Shown: piece after piece, positions 1 to 8,729 of the stretch
Layout of the letters: every line of letters begins with the position of its first letter
Numbering within the stretch: the stretch's first letter is position 1
Source of the DNA: Endomicrobiaceae bacterium
GTDB lineage: Bacteria > Elusimicrobiota > Endomicrobiia > Endomicrobiales > Endomicrobiaceae
DNA: 54,341 bases
Direction of reading: 5' to 3'
Assembly (NCBI GenBank): GCA_028711215.1
Contig: JAQTSO010000001.1
Coordinates: 58,340 to 112,680, forward strand
Notes under the pieces: model-generated
What the model was told of the DNA's origin: nothing
Database searches by the model: none
The model's input: only the letters and a program-made list of their open reading frames with translations
Translations under genes and position numbers: made by a program

Positions 1-3
1 CCA

Positions 4-35
4 AGCTTCTAAGCTGCCCAGCTGCTCAGCTTCTA
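4..35. repeat. Four tandem 8-bp units (AGCTNCYN)
   Basis: Four adjacent 8-bp units read AGCTTCTA, AGCTGCCC, AGCTGCTC, AGCTTCTA. The last unit contains the stop codon of the minus-strand sugar transferase. The stretch is GC-richer than its surroundings and can fold through AAGCTG/CAGCTT arms. It sits at the window edge, so the array may continue to the left. Confidence 0.6.
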
Positions 36-1427
36 GTAAGAACCGCGTGGGAACAAAACCACCCAAACAGTCTTAAACAATATCTTTAGATCCAGTCCGA
101 AACTCCAATGCTCTACATAAAAAACATCTAAATCTATTCTCTTTTCATCGCTTAATAATGATCTGCCTGAAACCTGCCAAAGTCCTGTTATTCCCGGCAG
201 TACTCGGAGTCTTTTTTTTGATTTACTGTAAAATGCTTCTTCTACCTGTCTAGCTTCCCATAATACCAAAGGTCTTGGTCCGACTAAACTCATATCCCCT
301 TTTAAAACATTAAATAACTGCGGAATTTCATCAATACTGTATTTTCTGATAAATGCACCCACTTTAGTTATTCTCGGGTCATTTTCTACTTTAAAAAATA
401 TTTCATCTTTTGATGTAAAATCTGATTTTACGTCATCTAATTTTTCATCAGCATTACAGACCATAGATCTGAATTTATAAAATTTGAAAGGTTTACCCCT
501 GTAACCTTGTCTTATCTGCGTGTAAATAATATTGCCTTTGCTTTCTAATTTGATAATAATAAATAACAACAGCAAAAAAGGAGACAACAATATCAATGCC
601 GATAATGAAATTATAATATCAAGTAATCTTTTAAAAAAATATTCTATCCCCGTTAAGGAATTTGAAATAAATTGAAAAACAGGAATTCCTAATGCGGAAT
701 CTACTAAAATTTCTCCTCTGCAAATTTGAATTTCGCTAGGTAAAACTTTAAAAATAACGTCATTGTATTCAGCCCAATCATAAAAAGATAAAATATCGGT
801 ATCAGACATAGCATGATCAACAATTATTAACTGTTTTATTTGTTTTCTTAATATTAAAGATTCTACTTTTTCCAAATCAGTTAATTTTAATATGAACGGG
901 AAATAAAAAACTTTATTTATAGGATTATTTTTAAATATATCTCTGTATTTTTTTACATTTTTGCCTATCATTAAAATATGATTTCTTTTATTGAGTAATT
1001 TAAAAACATATCCTATTGCTGTTTGAAATAATTGCCTTGAAAAAAACATAAAAACAATTAAATTAATCCATATGAAAACGAAAATAGATCTTGAGTAATT
1101 TCCTTTTACAAGGAATGAAAATACTATACAGCATAAAATAAATATTGAAACAACTTTAATCGTTCTTGCAAATTCATCCATCGGGGTGGCAGAGAAATGC
1201 TTGTAGTTTTTAGAAACATTAATGATTATTAGCCACAGAGGAATCATAAATTTCAAAGTAGATATATATTTATATGTAAACAGACTGTCTATAGGCTGAT
1301 AAATAAATAAACTTTCAAAAATAAAAAATCTCAGATAAAACGCAAACAGACACGACAACAGCAACATCATCGTATCTGAAACCAACAACAAAAAAAATAA
1401 AGAAACTTTCTTCTTGGAAATTCTCAT
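33..1427 (-). CDS. Polyprenyl-phosphate sugar-phosphate transferase (priming glycosyltransferase)
   Basis: Likely transfers a sugar phosphate from a nucleotide sugar to undecaprenyl phosphate at the inner membrane, the first step of exopolysaccharide or O-antigen synthesis. The 464-residue protein has about four N-terminal membrane segments (residues 10-130), a central soluble region, another hydrophobic segment near 270-295, and a C-terminal bacterial sugar transferase domain with the family motifs KFRSM, DEIPQLFNVLKGDMSLVGPRP and GITGLWQVSGRS. Size and order match WbaP/WcaJ-like enzymes. It is the last gene of the minus-strand operon that begins at 7499; the upstream GT2 ends 23 bp before its start. 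A TATAAT-like -10 (1437-1442, minus strand) lies 9 nt before the ATG, so an internal promoter is possible. The sugar specificity cannot be read. Confidence 0.9.
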   Translation of the reverse strand: MRISKKKVSLFFLLLVSDTMMLLLSCLFAFYLRFFIFESLFIYQPIDSLFTYKYISTLKFMIPLWLIIINVSKNYKHFSATPMDEFARTIKVVSIFILCCIVFSFLVKGNYSRSIFVFIWINLIVFMFFSRQLFQTAIGYVFKLLNKRNHILMIGKNVKKYRDIFKNNPINKVFYFPFILKLTDLEKVESLILRKQIKQLIIVDHAMSDTDILSFYDWAEYNDVIFKVLPSEIQICRGEILVDSALGIPVFQFISNSLTGIEYFFKRLLDIIISLSALILLSPFLLLLFIIIKLESKGNIIYTQIRQGYRGKPFKFYKFRSMVCNADEKLDDVKSDFTSKDEIFFKVENDPRITKVGAFIRKYSIDEIPQLFNVLKGDMSLVGPRPLVLWEARQVEEAFYSKSKKRLRVLPGITGLWQVSGRSLLSDEKRIDLDVFYVEHWSFGLDLKILFKTVWVVLFPRGSY

Positions 1428-1450
1428 AACTTTTATATTATAGCAATAAA

Positions 1451-2320
1451 TTACTTTTTAATTTTCAAATACACAAAGATATGCACAAAAGGCCGCACCA
1501 TTTTATAGTACCAGATATTATTATAATGTTTATCATAGTAGAGAATAAAGGAATTGTAAAAATGATTTGATATGTTTTTCTTGGTGTTTTTATCGGCACT
1601 TGATAATCCTGACTTGTATTTATGGTGAATAATTTCTATTTCGGGGTAAAATATGATTTTATATCCTTTTTCTCTGAACCGTCTGCATAAATCCATATCT
1701 TCCGAGTACATGAAAAAACGTTCGTCAAAATAACCGATTTTTTTTAGAACTTCAGTTTTCATTATCATGCATGCGCCTGTTATGGCATCAACTTCATGTA
1801 TGGTTAAAAAATCTTTATATAGCATATGGTATTTTGTAAAAAATTTAACTTTAGGAAACAATTTTTCAAAACCTGCAAAATAGAAAAAAACATCCATTAA
1901 ACCGGGCTCTCCTCTGTGACATGCCATATCAAGTTTGCCGTCAGAAAGCAAAAGCTTAGGAGTTGTCATGCCCGCATTCTGATTTGATTCCAAATACTCA
2001 ATTAGTACATCAATATTTTTTGATTTTTCAGTCAGTTCCATATCGGAATTCAATAACATTATATAATCAGCATTTGATTTTTTAAGTGCTAAATTGTTTC
2101 CTGCGGAAAAACCAAGATTTATATCGGATTTAATTAAATTAATTGAGGGGTGTTCTGTTTCTAAAAAATTGACGGTATCATCCGTACTTGCGTTGTCTAC
2201 AACAGTGATAATGATATTATATTTTGAATAGGGTAAATAAAACTGGTTTAAAGAATTCAATGTTTTCTTTAACCATACCAGCGAATTATAACTGACAATT
2301 ATTATTTCAAGCGTTTTCAT
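1451..2320 (-). CDS. Glycosyltransferase family 2 (rhamnosyltransferase-like)
   Basis: A 289-residue GT-A fold enzyme that probably adds one sugar to the lipid-linked repeat unit on the cytoplasmic face. It begins with IIIVSYNSLVWLKKTL, the nucleotide-binding start of GT2. It has VVDNASTD near residue 40, LLNSDMEL as the DxD-type metal site near 90-95, and the acceptor-side pattern ITGACMIMKTEVLKKIGYFDERFFMYSEDMD, common in WbbL-like rhamnosyltransferases. Its start overlaps the end of the upstream polymerase-like gene by 14 bp, which indicates translational coupling within the operon. Acceptor and donor are unknown. Confidence 0.88.
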   Translation of the reverse strand: MKTLEIIIVSYNSLVWLKKTLNSLNQFYLPYSKYNIIITVVDNASTDDTVNFLETEHPSINLIKSDINLGFSAGNNLALKKSNADYIMLLNSDMELTEKSKNIDVLIEYLESNQNAGMTTPKLLLSDGKLDMACHRGEPGLMDVFFYFAGFEKLFPKVKFFTKYHMLYKDFLTIHEVDAITGACMIMKTEVLKKIGYFDERFFMYSEDMDLCRRFREKGYKIIFYPEIEIIHHKYKSGLSSADKNTKKNISNHFYNSFILYYDKHYNNIWYYKMVRPFVHIFVYLKIKK

Positions 2321-3620
2321 TTTTATTTTGTTCCAAAAACAGTTTTTTTGAATAATAATACATAAAAATAAATATCCATAATCCGTCTGAATAATAAGAC
2401 CCGTTTCTTAACAGCCTTAACATTATATATATTAAACAGGCATTGTTGATAATCATAAAATAATTTGTTTTATTTCTGAATGAAATATTGAATATATAAT
2501 TTGAAAATAAAAATATAAAAAGAATAATGATGCCGAATAATCCGAATTCTGATACGATTCTGAAAAATATGTTGGCAACATCCTCGCTTGAAACATGAAA
2601 AAATTTCTTGTAATGAAATTTTTTGTAGACTTCATCGGCACGTTCGGGATATGTGTAAGAACCCAGTCCGGTGCCGAAAAGAGTGTTGTGTTTGAAATCG
2701 TCAAATGCTCTTTTTGCATGGAGTGCCAGATAATAAGAAGACATATTTACGTATTCTTTGTTTTCTTTGGCAGCATGATTTACAGAATGTGTCAGTTGTT
2801 TGTATGTGTAAAAAATTCTTTCGGATACGGCACTTTTACCTAAAGAGAATAAAAATATGCCTGTAATTATGAATAATAAAATTCTGTTAAACTTTATTTG
2901 CCGCAGGTTCCAGAATAATATTGCTGAAAAAGAAAGAAAAATTCCCGCATAACCTACAGCCGAATAAGTTAAAAATGTACATAAAATAATTACCATATTT
3001 TTCCACTGTTTAGCCGGTTTTTGTCCGGCTGTTAAAAATGATGACAATGCAATATGGAAAGCCGGCATTAGGGCATAAATCAAAAATGAGGGCTCGTTTG
3101 TCAGACTTGTTACCCGCATCATAATTCCGGAAAAACTCAGCTGGTTATACAGATGAAGATAATCATAGTAATATCCGTATTTAAAATTTACAAGATATGA
3201 AAATTCCTGAAATAAGCCGATAACGGCAAAAATAAAACATATTTTCATATAAAGGTTTACGATGTATTCAAAATGGGTTCTGTTGTTATAAACAAACATA
3301 AACGATATAAAGGCCGTGCATGAAATAATAACGGCTTGTTTTAAAAATAAAATGACGGTATTGTTGTCAATGAATATGTTGTATATTGAAATTGCCGTAA
3401 TAATTGCTGATAAACCAAGCAAATAAAGGTGATTTTTAATTAAGGTCAAAAGATTAACGGATGTAATAAATTTTTTTATATGTAATAAAAAATAGAATAG
3501 ATATATTATATACGTGAATCTTATATCTGCAAATTTGCAGTCTAAATAAAAAGTAAAATCCAAAAATGGTATTAAAAGAAATAAAAAGTCCGCAGATTTA
3601 AATATGTGCTGTTTGTTCAT
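2307..3620 (-). CDS. O-antigen polymerase/ligase-like polytopic membrane protein
   Basis: A 437-residue protein made almost entirely of hydrophobic segments, about ten or eleven membrane passes. A longer hydrophilic loop lies at roughly residues 265-340 and contains GTGLGSYTYPERA. This layout, with a large periplasmic loop carrying a G-x-G-x-G-S-Y-like motif, is typical of the Wzy_C/O-antigen ligase superfamily, whose members either polymerise repeat units or ligate glycan to lipid A. The position among glycosyltransferases supports this. It follows the GT2 gene at 3624 by 3 bp and overlaps the next gene by 14 bp. Sequence alone does not separate polymerase from ligase. Confidence 0.78.
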   Translation of the reverse strand: MNKQHIFKSADFLFLLIPFLDFTFYLDCKFADIRFTYIIYLFYFLLHIKKFITSVNLLTLIKNHLYLLGLSAIITAISIYNIFIDNNTVILFLKQAVIISCTAFISFMFVYNNRTHFEYIVNLYMKICFIFAVIGLFQEFSYLVNFKYGYYYDYLHLYNQLSFSGIMMRVTSLTNEPSFLIYALMPAFHIALSSFLTAGQKPAKQWKNMVIILCTFLTYSAVGYAGIFLSFSAILFWNLRQIKFNRILLFIITGIFLFSLGKSAVSERIFYTYKQLTHSVNHAAKENKEYVNMSSYYLALHAKRAFDDFKHNTLFGTGLGSYTYPERADEVYKKFHYKKFFHVSSEDVANIFFRIVSEFGLFGIIILFIFLFSNYIFNISFRNKTNYFMIINNACLIYIMLRLLRNGSYYSDGLWIFIFMYYYSKKLFLEQNKNENA

Positions 3621-3623
3621 TTT

Positions 3624-4505
3624 TTAGTAACGTTTTAATAATCCGTCAATTAATCCCTTATATATGTTTTTAATTTTGATTAGTTTTTGTTTTTCAAAAA
3701 ATAATATTTTTAAAGGTGCAAACAAAAGAGAACTTCTCAGTAACATAAGTGACGTATTAAACGGGGCATAGAAAAAATATGTTCTAATCATATATACCGC
3801 ATTTTTTGAACTGTAATATCTTCTTTCCGGCGACAAATTTGCGATTTTAAAAAATAATTTATATACGGGGTTGCCGAGTTTATGAAGAAAATTAATGTTT
3901 GTTGCAATTATGCATTTATATCCTTTTTTTCTTAATTTAAAACAAAAGTCAACATCTACTTTGTCTATAAATAATTTTTCTTCAAAAAAATCTATTGAGT
4001 CAAAAATTTCAGTTTTCATTAAACCGCCGGATGTTATAATAAAGGGTTTATTTTTCCAAATAATATTTTCAACAGCCGGAAATGAATTTTTTTCTACATT
4101 TGTCTTAAATCCAGAATGGTCAATTTTCTCTTTATATTGGGGAGCAATTAACATTATTTTATTTTTATCCGGTAATCTTTCATATGCGGATAAAAGTAAT
4201 TGGTATGTTCCTTCAATAAATTCACTGTCTTGGTCCAATGTCAAAAGCCATTTGTATTTATTAGCTATTGCGTATTTTGCACCCTGATTCAATGCTTTTG
4301 CAATTCCATAATTTTTGTCATTATAAATAATTTTAACTTCTTCAGGTAAACCTTGCAGGATTTTTTTTGATTTTTCGCAACTGCTGGCATTGTCTATAAT
4401 AATAACTTCATCAACCTGATTTTTTATTGACTCATATAATCTGATGATTGATTCATCAGGTTCGTAACTTACTATAACAGCACATATAAGTTTGTCAGAT
4501 GTCAT
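3624..4505 (-). CDS. Glycosyltransferase family 2 (rhamnosyltransferase-like), paralogue 1
   Basis: A 293-residue GT2 enzyme for polysaccharide assembly. It shows ICAVIVSYEPDESIIRLYES at the nucleotide-binding start, IIIDNASS near residue 40, LLTLDQDSEF (metal-binding Asp pair) near residue 90, and FIDKVDVDFCFKLRKKGYKC in the acceptor region. The C-terminal part is hydrophobic or amphipathic, as in RfbF/WbbL-type rhamnosyltransferases. It is a close paralogue of the gene at 5605-6474: long stretches are identical, for instance around YNDKNYGIAKALNQGA. Only a GT9 gene separates the two. The gaps to its neighbours are 3 bp and 10 bp. Confidence 0.88.
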   Translation of the reverse strand: MTSDKLICAVIVSYEPDESIIRLYESIKNQVDEVIIIDNASSCEKSKKILQGLPEEVKIIYNDKNYGIAKALNQGAKYAIANKYKWLLTLDQDSEFIEGTYQLLLSAYERLPDKNKIMLIAPQYKEKIDHSGFKTNVEKNSFPAVENIIWKNKPFIITSGGLMKTEIFDSIDFFEEKLFIDKVDVDFCFKLRKKGYKCIIATNINFLHKLGNPVYKLFFKIANLSPERRYYSSKNAVYMIRTYFFYAPFNTSLMLLRSSLLFAPLKILFFEKQKLIKIKNIYKGLIDGLLKRY

Positions 4506-4515
4506 ATTACATCCC

Positions 4516-5598
4516 TTATTTTAATATTTTTCGTACTTCAGCTAAAACATGTTCCGGAGTAATATCGTACATGCATTTTATATTATTACAAATTTTGCCG
4601 GTAAGTGCTATTTTATCGTTGCATGGAGAACAATTTCTATACGAACATAAAGCAACAGCTTTATGACTCATGGGTCTTGACTGTTCAGGCAAGGTTGTTC
4701 CATGCAATGAAATGACCGGTATTTTTGCTGAACTTGCAATATGTACACATCCCGTATCAACAGATATCAGTAAATCAGTTAATTTAAAAAATTCATGTAG
4801 TTCCAACAAAGATATTTTGCCGCAAATATTTCTGATATCTGCATTTAATATGCCGGTTTTAAGATTATCGGCTTCTTTTATTTGTTTCTGTCCGTTTCCC
4901 ACAATAAAAAATGTAGCATTTATTGTGCGGTCTAATGTTTTAATAACTTCCTTAAAATAATTTAAATCCCAATATCTCCATTTTACGGACCCGCTCAAAC
5001 AAAAAACTATCTTATATTTTTTAGTTTTGCCGATAATATTTTTTATTTTATCAACCAGATACGATGTGTCGGGAAATATAGGCATTGACAGGTTAGATGT
5101 TTTAAATAACGCTCTGATAAGGATATGATATCGTGCTGAGATATGGACCCTGTCTGAATCGGCGGGCATTGATATTATTTTTGTGTAATATTTTGCACTT
5201 GGATTTTTAATATTATTTCCAAACCACGTAAGGTCAGGCCCGATAATGTTTTTTATTCTGTAAAAATATTTTATGACAAAAGTAAACCATGAAAGCTGAT
5301 CCAGAAATAATATGTTTTCATACTTATAAAATTTTCTGTAATTGACAATACAGAAAAGAATTTTGTATGCGTATCTTATAAAAATATTTTTTGAAGAATA
5401 ATATTTTTTATTGATTAAAATAAATTCATCTATTGCTAATTTTTTATCGGTTAATTGTAGATTTGAATCAAAAGTAATAAGTAAAACTTTTGTTTCATTA
5501 CTGATATCTTTTATAAGAAATAGTGCAGATGTTGCACATAAAAAATCACCTATGCCGGCAGATGCAAAAATCATGATATTTTTAAAATTATTACTCAT
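4516..5598 (-). CDS. Glycosyltransferase family 9 (heptosyltransferase-like)
   Basis: A 360-residue GT-B fold protein. The N-terminal half starts IMIFASAGIGDFLCATSALFLI, the glycine-rich loop that opens ADP-heptose:LPS heptosyltransferases. The C-terminal half has VFCLSGSVKWRYW, a FFIVGNGQKQ strand and the nucleotide-sugar site VDTGCVHIASSAKIPVISLHGTTLPEQSRP. GT9 members add heptose or related sugars to the lipid A core, so this gene favours a lipid-anchored surface glycan. The many cysteines near the C-terminus (SYRNCSPCND, GKICNNIKCMYD) are unusual and may bind a metal or form disulfides. It lies between two near-identical GT2 paralogues, with gaps of 10 and 6 bp. Confidence 0.85.
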   Translation of the reverse strand: MSNNFKNIMIFASAGIGDFLCATSALFLIKDISNETKVLLITFDSNLQLTDKKLAIDEFILINKKYYSSKNIFIRYAYKILFCIVNYRKFYKYENILFLDQLSWFTFVIKYFYRIKNIIGPDLTWFGNNIKNPSAKYYTKIISMPADSDRVHISARYHILIRALFKTSNLSMPIFPDTSYLVDKIKNIIGKTKKYKIVFCLSGSVKWRYWDLNYFKEVIKTLDRTINATFFIVGNGQKQIKEADNLKTGILNADIRNICGKISLLELHEFFKLTDLLISVDTGCVHIASSAKIPVISLHGTTLPEQSRPMSHKAVALCSYRNCSPCNDKIALTGKICNNIKCMYDITPEHVLAEVRKILK

Positions 5599-5604
5599 TT
5601 TTAA

Positions 5605-6474
5605 TTAATATTTATTTAATATCCCGTCAATAAATCCTTTATAAGTATTTTTAATTTTTACAAGTTTATCTTTTTCAAACAGTAATATTTTGACAGATGC
5701 AAAAAATATGCCGCTGCGCAGAAGAGTCAGGGACATGTGAAAAGGAGAATAAAAGAAATATTTTTTAAATAAAAACACTGAGTTTCTTGCTATATAATAC
5801 CTTCTCACCGGCGGATAATTAAAAGATTTAATGCCGGATTTTATTACCGGTTTTGATAATTGGTGAGAGAAATAAACATTGGATGCGATGAGACATGTGA
5901 ACCCTTTTTGTGTCAGTTTAAAACAAAAATCAAAATCCACTTTGTCTATAAACAGTTTTTCTTCAAAAAATCCTGCTGATTTGAAAACTTCGGTTTTTAT
6001 AAGGCTTCCGGAGGTTATGATAAAATTTTGTTTTTTCCATATTATATTTTTTATTCCTGAAATTAAAATATTATTTGCCGGTTTAAGATATATTTTTTCT
6101 TTGTACTGGGGAGCAATTAACATTGTTTTTTCTTTATTCGGAAGGATTTTATAAGATTGCAGAAGCAGATTGTAAGTGCCCTGTAAAAATTCGCTGTCAT
6201 GATCAAGAGTTAAAAGCCATTTGTAATTGTTTTCAATAGCATACCTTGCTCCCTGATTCAATGCTTTTGCAATTCCGTAATTTTTGTCATTATAAATAAT
6301 TTTAACTTCTCCAGGTAAATCTTGCAGGATTTTTTTTGATTTTTTACAACCGCTGGCATTGTCTATAACGAGAACTTCATCAACCTGGTTCTTAATTGAT
6401 TCATATAATCGGATTAGTGCCTCATCCGGTTCATAACTGACAATAACCGCACATATTGATGTTTTACTTCTCAT
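5605..6474 (-). CDS. Glycosyltransferase family 2 (rhamnosyltransferase-like), paralogue 2
   Basis: A 289-residue GT2 enzyme with ICAVIVSYEPDEALIRLYES, VLVIDNASG, LLTLDHDSEF and LFIDKVDFDFCFKLTQKGFTC. It aligns from end to end with the gene at 3624-4505 and is clearly a duplicate. Divergence is greatest at residues 120-150 and in the C-terminal third, as expected if acceptor specificity has shifted. It is translated in series with the GT9 gene (6-bp gap) and follows the GT2 at 6492 by 17 bp. Donor and acceptor are unknown. Confidence 0.88.
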   Translation of the reverse strand: MRSKTSICAVIVSYEPDEALIRLYESIKNQVDEVLVIDNASGCKKSKKILQDLPGEVKIIYNDKNYGIAKALNQGARYAIENNYKWLLTLDHDSEFLQGTYNLLLQSYKILPNKEKTMLIAPQYKEKIYLKPANNILISGIKNIIWKKQNFIITSGSLIKTEVFKSAGFFEEKLFIDKVDFDFCFKLTQKGFTCLIASNVYFSHQLSKPVIKSGIKSFNYPPVRRYYIARNSVFLFKKYFFYSPFHMSLTLLRSGIFFASVKILLFEKDKLVKIKNTYKGFIDGILNKY

Positions 6475-6491
6475 TTTATTGTTAAGTATCC

Positions 6492-7499
6492 TTATTTGTA
6501 GATTATTCTTAAAAGTTTTCCCAGATGAAAAAATTTACATATTTTTATAATTTTTACATAATTAATATTATATTTCAAACAAAAATATAATAAATATAAT
6601 CTTGCTGATAAATGAAAATTATTTTCTTTATAAAATTTTACATCTTTATTATTAAAAAATTCATTTTTTAGATTATAAAAAATATCTGTTAATTGTTTAT
6701 ACGGTAATCCGGAACTTTCAAATGAATGAGCAATTCCGGTCATGGCAAATAAGAAAAACGGCTGTTCATAAAATTTATATGCATTTTTATTTATTAAAAT
6801 TTTTTTAATTTCCCTTAATCCCTCAATATAAGCACTTGCATAATTTGATGTTGTTAAAGAATTATTTCTGTTTGCCCTATAATAATATATAGTTTCGTCT
6901 ATAAACATAAAATTATCGGAAGAAAGTGCTATTTCCCACAAAAATAATGAATCCTCTAATTTATTTAATTTGAAATAAATATTGTTTTTTTTCAAGAAAT
7001 CTTTGTTATATATTCGTATCCATATATAGTTATTGTTCAACAATAAGAAATATCGTTTTTTTTCTAAAGAATTAAAATTTGTGTTATATAAATCTTTTGA
7101 ATTTTCAGCCTGTTGGATATATCCTGTTTTATTATCATAAATATAAAAATTCGCGGATATCATATCACAATTATATTTTTCAATATTGTTATATAGAACT
7201 TCAATATAATCCGGTGTAACCCAGTCATCCGAATCTATAAAAACTATATACTTGCCGGTTGCAATTTTTAATCCTTCATTTCTTGCACTGCCGGCACCGG
7301 CATTTTTTTTCAAATGTATGCTTATAATTCTATTGTCTGTTTTTTTATATGTTTCTATTATTTGGGAACTATTGTCGGTAGAATAATCATTTATAATAAT
7401 AATTTCAATATTTTTGAATGTTTGAGATATTACACTGTCTAAACATTGTTTTAAGTAGGGCTCTGCATTATATACAGGAATGATTATTGAAATATCCAT
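6492..7499 (-). CDS. Glycosyltransferase family 2 (EpsJ/WaaE-like), operon leader
   Basis: A 335-residue GT2 protein beginning MDISIIIPVYNAEPYLKQCL, with IIINDYSTDNS and the metal site IVFIDSDDWVTPDYIEVLYN (residues about 85-105). The remaining ~200 residues are lysine- and asparagine-rich and less conserved, as in EpsJ-type capsule glycosyltransferases. Related copies occur at 10611 and 11618. It is the first gene of the minus-strand operon ending at 33. A possible ribosome site AAAGGT precedes the ATG and a TATAAT-like -10 lies at 7549-7554 (minus strand). Confidence 0.88.
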   Translation of the reverse strand: MDISIIIPVYNAEPYLKQCLDSVISQTFKNIEIIIINDYSTDNSSQIIETYKKTDNRIISIHLKKNAGAGSARNEGLKIATGKYIVFIDSDDWVTPDYIEVLYNNIEKYNCDMISANFYIYDNKTGYIQQAENSKDLYNTNFNSLEKKRYFLLLNNNYIWIRIYNKDFLKKNNIYFKLNKLEDSLFLWEIALSSDNFMFIDETIYYYRANRNNSLTTSNYASAYIEGLREIKKILINKNAYKFYEQPFFLFAMTGIAHSFESSGLPYKQLTDIFYNLKNEFFNNKDVKFYKENNFHLSARLYLLYFCLKYNINYVKIIKICKFFHLGKLLRIIYK

Positions 7500-7735
7500 A
7501 TTTTTTTACCTTTAATAACTTTATCCTGATTTTTAAAAGTTTAGGATTATTATACTGTCTAATACAGCACTTGCTGTTGTAAACAGAAATTTTTGGCAGA
7601 TTCAGGATTGCTTCATGAGGTATTGTACCAAATAAAAGTTATTTATGCTTGCGTGATAGTTGATAACAAGCTTGATATTCTTTATCTGATTTTCATATTT
7701 AGTATAATGAACAAAATTAATTAAAGAGAGTTTTT
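7500..7735. promoter_or_regulatory. Divergent intergenic region with two -10 elements and a palindrome
   Basis: This 236-bp gap separates the minus-strand polysaccharide operon from the plus-strand GT8 gene. On the minus strand a TATAAT lies at 7549-7554. Just upstream, at 7564-7577, is a perfect inverted repeat ACAGCA-CT-TGCTGT, placed where an operator could block or assist RNA polymerase. On the plus strand a TATAAT lies at 7703-7708, followed by AGAGAG ahead of the ATG at 7736. No good -35 is visible on either strand. No small gene was seen. Confidence 0.45.
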
Positions 7736-8722
7736 ATGGATATAAAAATATGTTTTGCTTCTGATGACAATTATGCTGTGCATATGGCTGTTACAATCAC
7801 CTCAATTCTTAAAAATGCCGAAGCCGATGATAATTTGTTTTTTTATGTTTTAGATGGTGGCATATCGCATAAAAATAAAGATAAGATATCCGGGTTAAAA
7901 AAAATAAAAGATTTTTTCATTGAATATATTAACTGTCAGAAATACCGTTCGCAGAATTTTCCTCTGCTCCTTTCTCATTTTTCGCCTGCTATTTATTTAA
8001 GGATCAGAATAGCGGATTTGTTGCCGAATATTGATAAAATAATATACCTAGATAGCGATATTATTGTTTGTTCAAGTTTAAAAGAACTTTTTGAAGAAGA
8101 TACCGAAGATTGTTTTGTTTCTGCTGTTGAAGATATAGGACTCTATTGGGCACATAAGACATTTGGGAGAAAAAAAGAAAAATTTTATGTTAATACCGGC
8201 GTGATGGTTCTTAATTTGCAATTATGGCGGGAATATTCAATAGGTGAACAGATGTATTCATTTGTCGGAAAAACAAAAGAAAAATTGAATTTTGGTGACC
8301 AAGATGTCATAAACAGTTTGCTAAAAAATAAAATAAAACCTTTAAATCTTGCATGGAATGTTCAGAGTTCGTTTTTTGAGTTTTATAATGTTCTTCATCA
8401 TCCGCTGAAAAAAGAAATCAAAATAGCAAAAAAACATCCTAAAATAATTCACTATATCACAGAAAAAAAACCATGGAATTCATATGCTCCTAAGAGCAGT
8501 TTATATTTTTATTATCTCGCTTTTTCAGGATTTAAATCAGGACTGGTTTTAAAAGATAAAATAAAGATTTTCGGTCAGGCTATGATATATAAGTTAACAA
8601 CTTCAGTATATTTTATAAGATTTATTATTTCTCCTTTTATAAGAGGATACAGAACTGACGATAAAAAAATAAAAATTAGAATATTACATTTTATGGAATT
8701 TACGCTTTGTAAAACAAAATAA
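7736..8722 (+). CDS. Glycosyltransferase family 8 (LgtC/galactosyltransferase-like), paralogue 1
   Basis: A 328-residue retaining glycosyltransferase of the GT8 family, which uses UDP-galactose or UDP-glucose in LPS core or capsule synthesis. It starts ICFASDDNYAVHMAVTITSIL, then has YLDSDIIVCSSLKELF with the DxD metal site near residue 105, NTGVMVLNLQLWR, FGDQDVIN and IIHYITEKKPWN, all standard GT8 blocks. A C-terminal tail of about 60 residues is basic and hydrophobic, which suggests membrane association as in WaaJ-like enzymes. It has its own promoter region and faces the radical SAM gene tail to tail with a 7-bp gap. It is a paralogue of the gene at 9642. Confidence 0.88.
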   Translation: MDIKICFASDDNYAVHMAVTITSILKNAEADDNLFFYVLDGGISHKNKDKISGLKKIKDFFIEYINCQKYRSQNFPLLLSHFSPAIYLRIRIADLLPNIDKIIYLDSDIIVCSSLKELFEEDTEDCFVSAVEDIGLYWAHKTFGRKKEKFYVNTGVMVLNLQLWREYSIGEQMYSFVGKTKEKLNFGDQDVINSLLKNKIKPLNLAWNVQSSFFEFYNVLHHPLKKEIKIAKKHPKIIHYITEKKPWNSYAPKSSLYFYYLAFSGFKSGLVLKDKIKIFGQAMIYKLTTSVYFIRFIISPFIRGYRTDDKKIKIRILHFMEFTLCKTK

Positions 8723-8729
8723 TGAATTT

